Of a stretch of DNA of 64,000 nucleotides, positions 47,043 to 58,223 are shown piece by piece (the stretch's first letter is position 1; each line of letters starts with the position of its first letter). Position numbers and translations under genes: made by a program. The notes under the pieces are model-generated. The model ran no database searches. It was not told the DNA's origin and saw only the letters and a list, made by a program, of their open reading frames with translations. Source of the stretch: Hypomyces perniciosus (taxonomy: Eukaryota > Ascomycota > Sordariomycetes > Hypocreales > Hypocreaceae); contig SPDT01000002.1 in NCBI GenBank assembly GCA_008477525.1, positions 1,240,001-1,304,000 of the forward strand. Reading direction: 5' to 3'.

Positions 47043-49421
47043 ATGAAGTCTACTGCCCTCGCCCTCTTGGCGGCTGCCGCCACTATCGAGCGGGCCGTTG
47101 CCACTGTAAGTCTATCTTCACTTCTCATACATACATACAAACAAACAAACAAGACAACTAGCTTACATTTCCTCTTTCAGTACAATCTGGGAAACACCTG
47201 GAAAGATGCCAAGTCTTATGCCTGCCCCGGAAACATCGACAACAAGTGTACCCAGAAGCAACAGTCTGAGTGGGATTGGAACGACCTCAATGTCGGCGTC
47301 GTTGAGAACTATGGCGGATTCGATTTCGGCGGCTGGACCTGCGAAAATGAGTTTGGCAAGCGTGATGGCCTCCTGAACGTTCGTACCTTTGGCACCACTG
47401 GTCGTTCCATCGTTGGTGACTGCTCCTCGGACAAGGGCAACACCCCCTACATCTCGGCCGGCTCTGACTCCTTCTCCGTCGACTTTTTCGACATCTCAGT
47501 CGACTTTGATGCCAGGCTCGAGTTCCACTACGACATGCCTGACGGCTCGACCTGCAAGCAATCGGCTCAGTGCTCCAAGCAGGGAACATCTGTTCGTAAT
47601 AGTCAATGTGGTGGCGCCAAGAAGGTCCATATCATCTTCCCCGGTGGTAAGAAGGGCAATAAGAAGACTTGCCGTACCAAGATCCACAAGGTGAAGTGGG
47701 ACTGTGGTAAGAAGAGGACGGAGCACAAGACTACTACTTCTGCTGCCCAGGAAGCGACCACTACGCCTTCCTACGAGATTCCAACTGTTACGTATGACAC
47801 TACCAGTGCCTACGAGACGTCTGTTGCACCCGAGACTTCTGCCGCACCTGAGGCCACCACGTCTGCGGAAGAGACTTCTGCTGCTCCCGAGACGACCACA
47901 TCTGTGGAAGAGACTTCTGCTGCACCAGAGGCTACCACATCTGCGGAAGAGACTTCTGTCGCTCCCGAGACCACGCCTGCGTACGAGACACCAACGCCTT
48001 ACGAAACCACGACTTCGTCTGCGGCTGAAGCGACATCGTCCGAGGCTGCCGCAACTTCTTCTGATGTTGGCGAAACTTCCTCCGAGGCCAGCACGGCTTA
48101 CGATACTCCCACTACTACGTATGCTCCCCATGAGACAACCGCCACATACGAAACGACTGCCGAAGCAACTTCTGCTACTTACGAGACAACGTCCTCATCG
48201 CAGCCATACCCTACTTTTGAGTCCACTGCTTTGCCTGAGACGACTGCCGCCGGTACCACCAGTGAACACACAGAGCCCACAACGTATACCACCGTGTACC
48301 AGACCACTTCGACCGTTTTCACTACATCTGTTCAGACGATTACCAGCTGTGCTCCCGAGGTCACCAACTGCCCTGCTCAGTCTACCCCTGCTATCGTTAC
48401 TGTCACTGTTGCCATCAGCACCACCATTTGTCCCGTCACGGCAACCATCACGAAAGCCGTTCCTGGTACCACCACCGAACAGGCAGAGGCCACTACGTAC
48501 GCTCCTCCTGCTTCTCAGACGCCTCCTGTCTACCAGACTCCCCCTGTCCATGAGTCCACCGAGCAGGCGGAGGCCACAACACACACTCCTCCCGCTTCTC
48601 AGACGCCTCCTGTCTACCAGACTCCCCCTGTCCATGAGTCCACCGAGCAGGCGGAGGCCACAACACACACTCCTCCCGCCTCTCAGACAGCCCCCGTTTA
48701 CCAGACTCCCCCTGTCCATGACACCACCGTGGTAGTTTCTCCTTCTCCTGCCCCTACCCCGCTTCCTTGCCCTGCTGTCCTGCCTAAGTGCTTGAACACC
48801 TGGTTGTGGACCAAGCCCGAGTGCAAGGACAACATGCACAGCTCCTGCTACTGCCCCAGCAAGGACTTTGTCGAGAAGATCTTCCAGTGCATCTACTCCC
48901 ATGGTAAGAGCGACGATGACATCTCCACAGCCATCGTCTTCTTCCAGGGTGTCTGTGCCGGCTATGCCCCTGCCAACCCCTACATCGCCACTGGCGCTGA
49001 AACCATCACGTCTATTATTACGGTGACGGGCACTCCAACGGCTCCCCCTGCTGGTTACACCACTGTGACCATTGCTACTACGGTCATGGAGCCGTGTGTT
49101 TCGGAGGGAACGACAATCCCTGGCAGCAGCACAACCAAGTGGCTTTCAACTATCTACACTGCTCCAGAGGTCACATTCGTCACGACTGCTGCTCCCCAGA
49201 CATACCCTCCCCCCACTACTCCCACCGATGTCTCTCCTCCTCCTCCTCCTCCTGCCAACACCCCTTCGACCTTCTCCACACCAGCCCCAGTCGGCACTGG
49301 CACTGGTGTCCCCTTTCCTCCCGTCAGCACTGGTATTCCAGTCATCGTCAATGGTGCTGGCCGTGTTGGCGCCGGCATGGGTCTGGGTCTCGCTGTGATG
49401 GCCGCTATTGTTGCTCTGTAG
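47043..49421 (+). CDS. MAD1: GPI-anchored CFEM-type adhesin, MAD1-like
   Basis: Exons 47043-47105 and 47181-49421 give 767 residues. The 75-nt intron (GTAAGT...CAG) is a multiple of three, so an unspliced reading stays open. A signal peptide (STALALLAAAATIERAVA) is followed by a Cys-containing N-terminal domain (~22-230; YNLGNTWKDAKSYACPGN, NYGGFDFGGWTCEN). Next is a ~300-residue Thr/Pro/Ser/Glu stalk with 13- and 28-residue tandem repeats, then a CFEM-like domain (PCPAVLPKC...SCYCPSKDF) and a hydrophobic C-terminus preceded by a small-residue site, as for GPI attachment. This is the order of Metarhizium MAD1, which mediates spore attachment to insect cuticle. It is unrelated to the spindle-checkpoint Mad1. 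Only seven of the usual eight CFEM cysteines are present. Role in adhesion is inferred. Confidence 0.88.
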   Translation: MKSTALALLAAAATIERAVATVSLSSLLIHTYKQTNKTTSLHFLFQYNLGNTWKDAKSYACPGNIDNKCTQKQQSEWDWNDLNVGVVENYGGFDFGGWTCENEFGKRDGLLNVRTFGTTGRSIVGDCSSDKGNTPYISAGSDSFSVDFFDISVDFDARLEFHYDMPDGSTCKQSAQCSKQGTSVRNSQCGGAKKVHIIFPGGKKGNKKTCRTKIHKVKWDCGKKRTEHKTTTSAAQEATTTPSYEIPTVTYDTTSAYETSVAPETSAAPEATTSAEETSAAPETTTSVEETSAAPEATTSAEETSVAPETTPAYETPTPYETTTSSAAEATSSEAAATSSDVGETSSEASTAYDTPTTTYAPHETTATYETTAEATSATYETTSSSQPYPTFESTALPETTAAGTTSEHTEPTTYTTVYQTTSTVFTTSVQTITSCAPEVTNCPAQSTPAIVTVTVAISTTICPVTATITKAVPGTTTEQAEATTYAPPASQTPPVYQTPPVHESTEQAEATTHTPPASQTPPVYQTPPVHESTEQAEATTHTPPASQTAPVYQTPPVHDTTVVVSPSPAPTPLPCPAVLPKCLNTWLWTKPECKDNMHSSCYCPSKDFVEKIFQCIYSHGKSDDDISTAIVFFQGVCAGYAPANPYIATGAETITSIITVTGTPTAPPAGYTTVTIATTVMEPCVSEGTTIPGSSTTKWLSTIYTAPEVTFVTTAAPQTYPPPTTPTDVSPPPPPPANTPSTFSTPAPVGTGTGVPFPPVSTGIPVIVNGAGRVGAGMGLGLAVMAAIVAL
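47844..47960 (+). repeat. 39-bp coding tandem repeat, three units
   Basis: Three units encode 13 residues each (APEATTSAEETSA and variants) in the Thr-rich stalk of the adhesin, at 47844, 47883 and 47922. A partial fourth unit follows. Confidence 0.75.
48474..48725 (+). repeat. 84-bp coding tandem repeat, three units
   Basis: Three units (48474, 48558, 48642) encode 28 residues each, running from TEQAEATTHTPPASQ to PPVYQTPPVHES. Units 2 and 3 are nearly identical at the nucleotide level, so the expansion is recent compared with the rest of the stalk. Copy number is likely to vary between strains. Confidence 0.85.
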
Positions 49422-50035
49422 AGCACTGGTCGGTGAGGTCGAGTTGGCCAGCGGCTTTGGACCCTCGCTTTCTTTTGCTTTTGCTTTTTTGTCTTTGTTT
49501 TTGATTGGGCCTCTGGAGGACACGCAAGCAATGCTTTTTACTTGAATGCAGTAGAAAAGGACATGTATACACGCAGGACTCGACCAAGAAAAAAAGGACC
49601 CTCATATGGAAGGGCCATCTCGTTCTTACGATCCTTACGAGGCACACTGACAGCACAGTTGGGGGAGGATGATTTGGATCAATTGGGGGCACGTGCTGTG
49701 CATCTAATGTAGAAACATGATACACCCGCTGGAGACTGGCTTTTGTGGCAACATAATATTAATTATCCATCATGTGAAATACCTAGTTTGATTTGAATCT
49801 GAATGATGGATGTCAAGTCGACGGCTCTTCCGCATCGGTAATGTGAAGTCTTGTAGACGTGAGTGAATAGTATATCCAAGTTCTTTTTTTCTCTTCTCTA
49901 GGCTCTAGGCTCTAGGCTGTACACGGAACAAAAATTGCATTTTACATATCTCGCAGAACAGACACGCTCATGTCCTCTCATAATACTCCAAAATGATGGA
50001 AAGAAATTAAAGAGAAACCCCCCAGAAAAGGTCTA
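49422..50035. other. Intergenic region between convergent genes
   Basis: It holds the 3' ends of the adhesin and ligase genes. It includes a CTTTTGCTTTTGCTTTTTTG run just after the adhesin stop and a tandem GGCTCTA repeat at about 49902. No gene is seen. Confidence 0.5.
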
Positions 50036-52073
50036 TTACAGCTTAGCGCCCTGGGCCTTCCTGGCAGCCTTCTCCTTATCCCTCAGCAATCTTCTCAAGA
50101 TCTTGCCGCTGGGACTCTTGGGAATAACATCAGTGAATTGGATACCGCCTTCGAGCCACTTGTGCTTGGCCTTGTGGTCCTGGACGTGCTTCTTGATGGC
50201 GGCTTCGACTTCAGCGTCAGATTTGCCGGCAGATTCAGAGGATTTGACAACGTAGGCCTTGGGGACTTCGCCGGCCCAGGAGTCAGGAATGGGAATGACG
50301 GCGCAGTCAGCGACGAAGGGGTGGGCGAGGAGGTGAGCTTCAAGTTCGGCGGGGGCGACTTGGTGGCCCTATTTTATTGCCTTCATGTTAGCGATATGAG
50401 ATGGAATGGGATGCTGGGGGGGAGGGAGCGTACCTTGGTCTTGATGAGTTCCTTGATGCGGTCGACGATGATGACATGATCGCTACCTTTGGGTGACTTT
50501 TGGAAAATGACTTCATCGCCAGTCCTGAGCCACCGGCCGTCATCGTGGTGGACAAAGGTTTCGGAATTGGCCTTCTCGTTGTTCAAGTAGCCCAGCACAA
50601 CGGCGGGGGATTGGACGAGTAGTTCGCCACGGGTTTCGTACTCAGTGACCTCCTTGCCCTCGGTGTCGATGAGTTTGACACGCGTTCCGGGGAGAATACA
50701 GCCAGAGGAGCCTACCATGATGTCGATTTCGGGGGTCCCGCTGACGCCGGGTGAGCACTCTGTCATGCCATAGCCCTGCCCGACTTTCCACTTAGGATAC
50801 GCCTTCGCCAAAGCCTGCACGACCTCCGGACCCAAGGGCGCAGCACCGCAGTAGAGGTAGCGCACGCTGCTGAGGTCGTATTTTGAGACTTTTTCCAAGT
50901 TGCCGATGATGTGGATGAGCATTGGGGGAACGACGAAGAGCTTCTCGATCTTGAAGCGCTGGGTGGCCTCGAGGAGGTCTTGCTGATGGTACTTGGACAG
51001 AACGACGACTTGATCGCCGCGGTACTGGCTCATGGAGGCGACGGGGACGAGGCCATAGATGTGGCTGAAGGGGAGGACACCGAGACTGGTTTGAGTGTCG
51101 ACGCCCACCTCTCTGCGGGATATGTCCTCTACGACAACATGTTGAATAATGTTGGCGATGATGTTGCGGTGGGACAGCATGACTGCTTTCTGTAAAGGAT
51201 GTTAGCCATCTCGATCGAAACACGAATATGAAGTACAAGCAACATACCGGTGCACCAGAGGTGCCGCTGGAATAGCAAAGGTAAGCTGTCTGTCTGGCAC
51301 CCTGTCCCTTGACCCATCTCAGCGGTGGCAGAGGCGGTAGGTTCTTGCCCTCCGCTACCAGATCGTCAATCGTCACGAAAGAAGGATTGTTCTTGACGCC
51401 GGACACAGGCAGGATGAAGATGCGGTCGAGGGGCAGACCAACAGCCTTGGCAGCCTTGAGCGCATTGTCGAGGAGCGGGACGCAGGTGAAGAGGGCCTTG
51501 GACCCGGATGTACGCAACTGGTGCTCGAGTTCCTCGGGGCTATAGGCGCCGCTTGCGGGAGTGACGATACCGGAGAGACGATGGATGGAGTGTGTGAAGG
51601 GGATATAGTCAATCTGCGAAAGATGCCAGAGTCAGCCATGATTGCGCGCTCAAGAGAATTGACACCGCGCAAGAAATCAACCAAACATACAGTATTCTGA
51701 GAGTATAGCGCAACAACTCTGTCCCACTCGGTGTCCTCAGCCGGATTAAACCCCAGGCGCTTCGCAATGGCGCGAGCCAAGTAGTCGATGCGCTCGACTA
51801 CCTCTGTCGCTGTGTATGTCTTGCCAGTGAGGCCGCAGGTGTATGGGTTCTTGGCCTTTGCCAGCGGGTATCGGCCATATTTCTCATTGGACATAAACTC
51901 TTGGACCGTGATAGAGTCCGGGATATCTGTGATGTCGCAAAATAGTGTGTCAGTTAGTTAACTATGCTTCACTACAGCCCGCGTTCCCCGTATCTTCTAG
52001 AAAGCTTGGCTCCTCTTTTTTTTTTTGACGTACCAGTGAGCTCTGAGGACCAAGGGGGAGGTGCGAAGCCCAT
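50036..52073 (-). CDS. Peroxisomal 4-coumarate-CoA ligase-like acyl-CoA synthetase
   Basis: Five exons, 52073-52034, 51926-51691, 51613-51248, 51189-50434 and 50368-50036, give 576 residues, all in frame. The AMP-binding P-loop YSSGTSGAPKAVMLSHRN is formed across the exon 3/4 junction. Also present are YGMTECSPG, the GELLVQSP strand, WLRTGD, the hinge VDRIKELIK and the catalytic Lys in PKSPSGK. The C-terminus is AKL, a PTS1 peroxisomal import signal. The enzyme activates a carboxylic acid via an acyl-AMP and joins it to CoA; aryl or medium-chain substrates are typical of fungal 4CL-like proteins, but the exact one is unknown. Intron 1 starts with a poly-A tract on the coding strand. No polyketide or peptide synthase is nearby, so a catabolic (beta-oxidation) role is more likely than secondary metabolism. 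Confidence 0.9.
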
Positions 52074-52830
52074 GATGACGAAGTGATGAGTCGGACAAAG
52101 ACAATGAAAGAAGGACAACAGGAATTGAAGCAGAAGCCGAGAAGGATTGGTGGTGAGAAGAGGAGGAGGACCAGCCAAGTAAATAAAGGCACTGCCCAAT
52201 CAACCAAATGCGAATGCGAGCTATGTATGTATCACCCCAGACGTGTGAGGTCTGGCTACTAGTCCGAGCCGAGATGTTATAGATGAGGTACCTTTACTGT
52301 ACTAGTAGACGAGTAGGTACTTTGACTGCATCAGCTAGGAAACTCAGCCTAAACAGTTGCGGAATCAGAACCCGGAATTCCACATCGGTTAAGTGAGCTG
52401 TACGGAGTACTAGACTCTTGTACTCCGTAAGCTTACCCCAGATACAGACCCGCGGCATTTTATGGCGGTAATACCATTCCTCTCAATGATTTGACGATGA
52501 GTCGGGACATTCCAATCGCCGGACAGACATTGATCTTAGCTGTGGTGCTATTAATGGTGGTGGTTGGTTTAGCCGTCTGCAAGCCGAGGTTGCAATTTAC
52601 AAGGGAAAATTCCGCCGAGCGGAATGGCTTACCGTTCTGATGGAGCACTTTTCCGAGTGACGTACGAAGTACGAAGTAAGCAAGCAAAAACTCCTTGCCA
52701 GAAATAGATAATAAATAGACCAACTCATCCATCTTCATTGGCCAACATCCGGGTATTGTCGACGATATGTGGGTAGCTTTCTATCCACACGAATCGTCCA
52801 GTCCTTCACATATACAGCATAAAAAGGTCA
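52074..52830. other. Intergenic region
   Basis: This is the promoter side of the ligase gene and the 3' side of the protease gene. TACGRAGTA-type motifs lie at 52401, 52421, 52663 and 52670, two of them in the overlapping form TACGAAGTACGAAGTA. No gene is seen. Confidence 0.5.
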
Positions 52831-54598
52831 TCAAAAGGTATTGTATACCACTCCCAAAACGCCAAACAATGCAAACACCCAGCCCAGCGCCTGCGGCCGT
52901 ACGCCGTCATTCTTGTTGCCGCTTTCATTTCCACTTCCGCCCGCGGTTTGCGTAGGCGAGCCTCCCTGGAGCGTCTGAGTCGTCACCAGACCAGTCTGGC
53001 ATTGCGTGTCAAAGCTCGGGCAGGATGTGACAGTGTACACCGTTGTGTGGACTCCGATTGGGAGACCTGCGGTTCGTGTGGGCTGTGGGAAGTCACCAGC
53101 GTTAGCAGACATTCTCGATGAGTCGTGGAAACGGATTTCATGTTACTTACCGATGGAGACGGCGTGAATGTTGGAGCGACATCTTTGCAGTTGCCCTGTA
53201 CATTTGGCACTGAGTTGCGTCCGGAGCCAACAGCCACAATGCTGCTGGAGCCGCAGTTGGCGGCCTGGGCAATGTGAACCTCTTGGTTGTCCCAGTCAAA
53301 TACAAAGTATCCAGCCCGGAGAACCGAGTCGCCCAGGATCTGCTGGTCGGTCGTCATGACCAGGCCCACGTAGCAGAAGTCAGTAGAGCCGGTGGTCTCA
53401 CCGGACAGGATAAAGTCGCTGAAGGGAACGTGAATGGTTTTGTTGCCGAAGCCAAAGTCGACAGTGCCGCCCGAGGAGCGAAGAGAGCACGGTACGTAGA
53501 AGTAGCCCTCGCCATCGTCCCGGGCGCCAAGGGCTCGCAGGATGGGCAGGGCAGCAGCCTGGTGCATGCGGCTGAGTGTGGTGCCCGAGTCGAGCATGAC
53601 ATTCGTGTCGGCGTTGGCGAGTCTGAAATTTTGCGACTCGCTCTGGGTGATGCCCAGGGTGCTGAGTGTCACGGCCAGGCGGTACTCGCCCTGGATGCCG
53701 CGCACAATGGGCCGAGTCTCGAGAGAGCCGATGAACTTGTTGCGGTCCAGGCCACCGTAGATGACGGCGCCCGTCTCGGCTTCGGAATGTCGCAGATCGA
53801 GGGCGAAAACACGGCTCGCAATGACGCCCTGCTCGGCCATGGTGTTGAGCACAAGGCTGTACGGAGAGGTGCCAGCGAATCCTCCGTGCACATCTGGCGC
53901 CAGACCCATGATACCCTGCGACAGACCTTCGCTCACTCTCACGACGCCAAAAGTCTGATTCGAGATCTTGGCGTCTCCGATGCTGATGACATCGCGGTAG
54001 TAGCGGATACTAACTGACGTCTGGGTCGACACGTCGGTCGGATCGCCGTAGTTGATCTGCTCGCTGCCAAATGGGCCGACAGGTGGTGTTTTGGATTTGC
54101 GAGGGTCATACTGGCCAAAGGCCACGCATTGTCTGGCCTGCGCACTGGACGGCGCGGTAGTACAGTCTGGGTTGACCCAGAGTTCGCTAGACCCTGTGTC
54201 GACGAGAACAGTGACTCTTTGAGCTGGCGTTCCCATGCCCACTATGCATTGTTTTGTTGGTTAGTTTTTAGATGCCATGCGAGTCCGCATTCCAGAATCC
54301 ATACTAGTGTATGTAGGAGGAGGAGGAGCAGTGTCTGAGACTCCATGAATGCAGAAGGGTGAGACTCACGTTCTACAGCGTAAAAGAACTCCATATTCTT
54401 CAACACCGTCTCAATAGCACTTCCACTGGCTCGTTTGCCATTGTCGATCTTGTATGGCCGCTTGAAGGTCCCTACGGGAACTGAGAGATACCCGTCTCCA
54501 GCGACAGCTCTTGGGAAGTGTGAGGATGCTGCGGCTTCTGCGCATTGTCCCGCCACCAGCAGAGCGATCGCAGTGCCCAACGTTGTTGTCGTCCGCAT
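52831..54598 (-). CDS. Secreted GPI-type aspartic protease (yapsin/candidapepsin-like)
   Basis: Exons 54598-54370, 54241-53151 and 53082-52831 give 523 residues. A signal peptide (TLGTAIALLVAGQCAEA) leads to a short propeptide. The pepsin fold has both catalytic motifs, VDTGSSELWV and LDSGTTLSRM. Tyr of the flap is not obvious: the region reads NYGDPTDVSTQTSVSIRYYRD. The C-terminal part has a Ser/Thr/Gly/Asn-rich stem and ends in a hydrophobic stretch (GWVFALFGVLGVVYNTF), consistent with a GPI signal. Family A1 proteases of this kind process or shed wall and surface proteins outside the cell. A G-rich run of about 13 bases lies ~115 bp upstream of the start. Confidence 0.88.
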
Positions 54599-56189
54599 GA
54601 TGGGCAGTTCGAGAGGCGAGACGAGAGGAGAGTCGAGAGCGGAAGCGGAGATGGATGTCCGCGGGTCGTCGTGGAAGAGGAGGAGGAGTCGCAGCAGCAC
54701 AGCGACAAGAGATTGGGGGGGGGGGGATGGGATTTTTTATTTTTTATTTTATTTTTTTCCTTGTGCAACAGGCATCATTTCACAATCATCAATTAGCCTC
54801 CAACGAGGCTCTTGGCAACAGACAAACAACGTGGAAGGCTGTGCACAACCAACAGCTGGTATTACATAGATAGTTGGATAGATCCCAACCACCACGCCCA
54901 TGTGAGCCGCGTCCCGCCCTGTGGCGCATCAGATCGCCCAATAGATGCTGGGACCATCACAGCTCCAGGCCTTCTGGGCGGATTTTTGATTGGGAGCGCA
55001 GTGGAGGTGGCTTGCCGCCAAGATCCTTCGCCTCATCTGATATTGTGTTGTGGCAAGGATGAGGTGTTGCTGACTCGGAGAGTGTTCACATCTTGATACT
55101 GTCTATCTATTAGATAGATAGTGTCTACTCCGTATGTATGTACTGCTTATCTAGATCATCAAGACCTAACCAGACCACCTGCTTAAGAATAATACTACTC
55201 CAGAGTACTCCGGAATATTCTTCGCATTCTGCCATCCTGAATGTAAACTGCTGCTCTATGTATTACTCCGTATTGTAGATCCACACGCCTAGAACAGGGC
55301 CACATTATGAGCTGAACCAGCCAACAGCTGAATGCCACCTACTAATTATAGACCTTGGCACGCATAACTCCCAACAGCTACCTAAAAGGAATTGGGGATT
55401 TATGCATAATTGAGGCTCAAATTGAGGCGGTGCTATTTTTTCAATACGAGTAGATTCTCGAACATGGCTTTTCTATTCAAAACACTTTGGCACATGATAC
55501 CATCGTGGCCATTTTCATGCAAATACCCATCGTGATCTTATCTCCGGTCTGGCGGCGATACGTGACCATGATTCATGAGTGGCAAGTTTGCGGCTGGACC
55601 GAATATTGGCAAAAAGACGCGCAATGACAGACTAAATCTCCAAGCGCCACGGGCTGAATGTCCATTAGCTGCCGGAGAAGATTGACAGATACTACGAAGT
55701 ACCTTAAGATCTATTAGAAATAATCCGGTCCAAACATGTTTATGAGCTCTTACTTTGTATTTTCTCTCGTATTCTGTCTACGGAGTATACGGAGTCGTTT
55801 TACGGAATATTATATCATGGATCTGCAAATTACAGTTGGAGAATGTCTCAGGTTAAGTAAGGTACAGAATAAGCATAAATCGCTTCCGCTCCACAAATGA
55901 ATCTATGTATGTGAATTGTGACAGCGCATAAGCATCAGCAAACACGATTCCGCCCAAGTTCATTTTAGTGCGATCAAGACAGACACGAATCATCTTGACC
56001 TCTGGTGACGGAATATGGTACAGAGTAATAAGGGCTAATATCAAGAGCTATCCGTAGGGATACGAGTTATTCTACTTATGTACTTCGTATTAAGTAAAAT
56101 GTAATGGATGGTAACCCTGTCACGGGAGCGCCTTCATGTTCTCGTTATCCCTTGCGAGCACCTCCAAATGGAGAATGCACTAACAGGAG
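54599..56189. other. Intergenic region
   Basis: It begins with the protease promoter, including a G-run (54714-54727) followed by A/T-rich sequence. From 55080 it is rich in GATA/CTAT steps and TACGRAGTA-type motifs (55126, 55264, 55693, 55779, 56081). No recognisable gene is present. Confidence 0.5.
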
Positions 56190-56546
56190 AAGCCTGCACT
56201 GACTTGGATTTCTCGCAAACGAGCATCGTATTTTGGATACCCTTAAAGCCGGCGGAGCGTACTCCATACCTGAGAAGGAAATGCTGGCTGTCGTGAGAGC
56301 CCTGAAAGAATACCAGTGGATGATCGCATACTCGGCCCATCCCATAACACGGATCACAAAGGCATTATAGCTTCAATGGCCTATATGGGAGAGGCTTAAT
56401 ATGGGAAAGTCGTAAAATGGATTGGCATTCTCCAAGAATTCAACCTCGAGTATCCGTACACCCATCGACCCAACACCTCAAAGATAATGAGAATCGCAGA
56501 CGCCATGTCCCGACTCCCAGATGCGCTGAGGGACGAGACGAGATAA
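56190..56546 (+). mobile_element. Ty3/gypsy retrotransposon relic (RNase H segment)
   Basis: Translation in alternating frames gives a recognisable RNase H part of pol. A CTDLDFSQ segment stands where TDASD is expected, then YSIPEKEMLAVVRALKEYQW, then in another frame VVKWIGILQEFNLEYPYTHR and IADAMSRLPDAL, matching the WxxxLQEF...H/RPG...ADALSR end of the domain. Stops and at least two frameshifts make it non-functional. No reverse transcriptase, integrase or LTR was found nearby, so only this fragment persists. Confidence 0.75.
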
Positions 56547-56859
56547 TACTACTGATTGAACACCGGAGACGATTTTTTCCTCCATGGTCCTCATTTATAC
56601 TATTTGCATGTAGTCCATTTCTTCATCCTGCATTTCTGTGTCTGCTCGTCTTGCCACCATCTGCAACTTTAGGCTTGCGACATCCCCATCCAGTTCTTGG
56701 ATGTGTAGTATACGTCATTTATTTAAAGATTCATCATCTTTCTTCCAGATACATGTGGATAACTTTATTTCTAGGGATAACTCTTACTACCCCTAAGTAT
56801 TCTTCATAACTGTCATTTATTTGTCATTATTGTTGCTGTATGAAATATAAAATTGAGCA

Positions 56860-58223
56860 TTACAAGCCGCCTAGGTAACCATAACCTGGCATCGAAGTTT
56901 CAAAATAAGGTCTTGGACCAGCAGCAGGTGATCCGTCAAGGCCATGCATTCTGGCCAGTATAACCCCCGGACTCTCAGGCGTTGGTAGAGATGGAGGAGA
57001 CCATCTCTCGCTCGTCCGGCGTCTCTTGGCCTCCCTCGACTCGTCATCTTCTAACTGCGCTGTATGCGCCTCAAGCGACGACCTGAGCAGTAATTGACCC
57101 TGCCTGTTTTCCTCCTCCCCTCCCTCCCGCTCATTCTCATTCCGATCATTCTGGTCATTCAGCACATTACCCCAGTCTGGCGGCTCGCTTGGGGTTGCGC
57201 CTCGCCCTTCATCGCCTTCATAAAGGGTTTGCCGTTGCGCGCGATCCATATTGACCACTCTGGTGACCAAGGTAGGACGCCCATGCGCATCGGTACCACG
57301 CTCCACGATGGCAACCTTGCGGTTTTCGCCTCGCAGAATGAAGTTCTTGATTCGGGCGAAGATGGCAAGGGCAAACCGTGCAAAAAGAAACTGGATCGTA
57401 ACAAGATCAAGGCTATGGACCTTTCGGTTGTGAACATCGAGTGCTGTAGAACCGATCTTCGTATTGGCAGCGAAGAAATGAACGACGAGGTGTCGGTAGC
57501 CGTGATCGTCTGGCTTGGGTACTATGGCGAATGTGCGCTCATCGAAAATCTTGTGCAAGTCGGCGCGGAGACGTAAAATGTTATCCTCGCTGTTGGGGAC
57601 AGGTTCTGCTCCCACAGAATAGTCGCCCATGGCATTATCGGTCCACCATTGGTCGTAAGCCTCAGGGATGACTTGGGCTGACTCGGACAACTGGGAACCA
57701 GTTATGATACAGCTTGGCCTGTGATCGTGTCGGGAGGGCGTGACAGACTTCCAGGGTTCGGGGAGCGTCTCAGGGAATCGCCAATGTTGGAAATTGGGCG
57801 TCACTGGATAGGTGTCGGTTCTATCCTCTGCGTGGACAGGCCCAATGGTCAGTATACGTGGTTAATGCCACAGGGTTCGAGGAGGTAGGTACCTTGAGGG
57901 ACGTGGAGGTAGTAATGGGCTCGCATCAAAATGCCACAACACGAGAGCCGCACTCTTTGTTGCCCCTCGAGATCGTAGCTGAGATAAGCGAGATCGAAAG
58001 AGTTCCCCGTGACGATCTGACACGCCAATAGCATGGTTTTAAAATGAACCCCATACCATTCGACATGTCCAGGCTCGGCGTCGGTATCACTGTGGGTGCC
58101 CACAGGATCGAGCCGCGGCAACGTGAACATGGTGTCTTCACCACGGAGATAGCCTGGATGCCATATTGAGATTTGGCTGAACGCCGGTAGATCGGGCGCG
58201 AAGCGACATTCCCCCAGCCTCAT
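56860..58223 (-). CDS. Fungal HNH-nuclease-family protein with altered first His
   Basis: Exons 58223-57893 and 57827-56860 give 432 residues. The intron (GTACCT...CAG) joins HVPQ to EDRTDTYPV in frame. The central HNH_2-like domain is seen as CIITG (Cys150), SAQVIP, QWW, then NILRLRADLHKIFD (Asn193, His202) and FAIVPK. In the family the AHLIP segment normally supplies the first His; here it is Gln162, so the HNH triad is incomplete. The C-terminal ~130 residues are polar, with a basic KRRR cluster that could be a nuclear signal. Members are abundant in Pezizomycotina, and their roles are mostly unknown. This one may be catalytically weak or inactive. The first 110 residues have no recognised domain. 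Confidence 0.75.

Noticed and set aside
47496..48902. Long antisense and alternate-frame ORFs across the adhesin stalk (up to 343 codons)
   Set aside because: They arise from the repetitive Thr/Pro codon pattern. The translations are low-complexity Arg/Leu or Gly/Ser strings with no domain.
53274..54017. 247-codon plus-strand ORF over the aspartic protease
   Set aside because: It is the complement of the GC-rich protease exon; the minus-strand protein has clear catalytic motifs.
57094..57576. 160-codon plus-strand ORF within the HNH-family gene
   Set aside because: It is a shadow of the minus-strand coding exon, which has matching family motifs and proper splicing.
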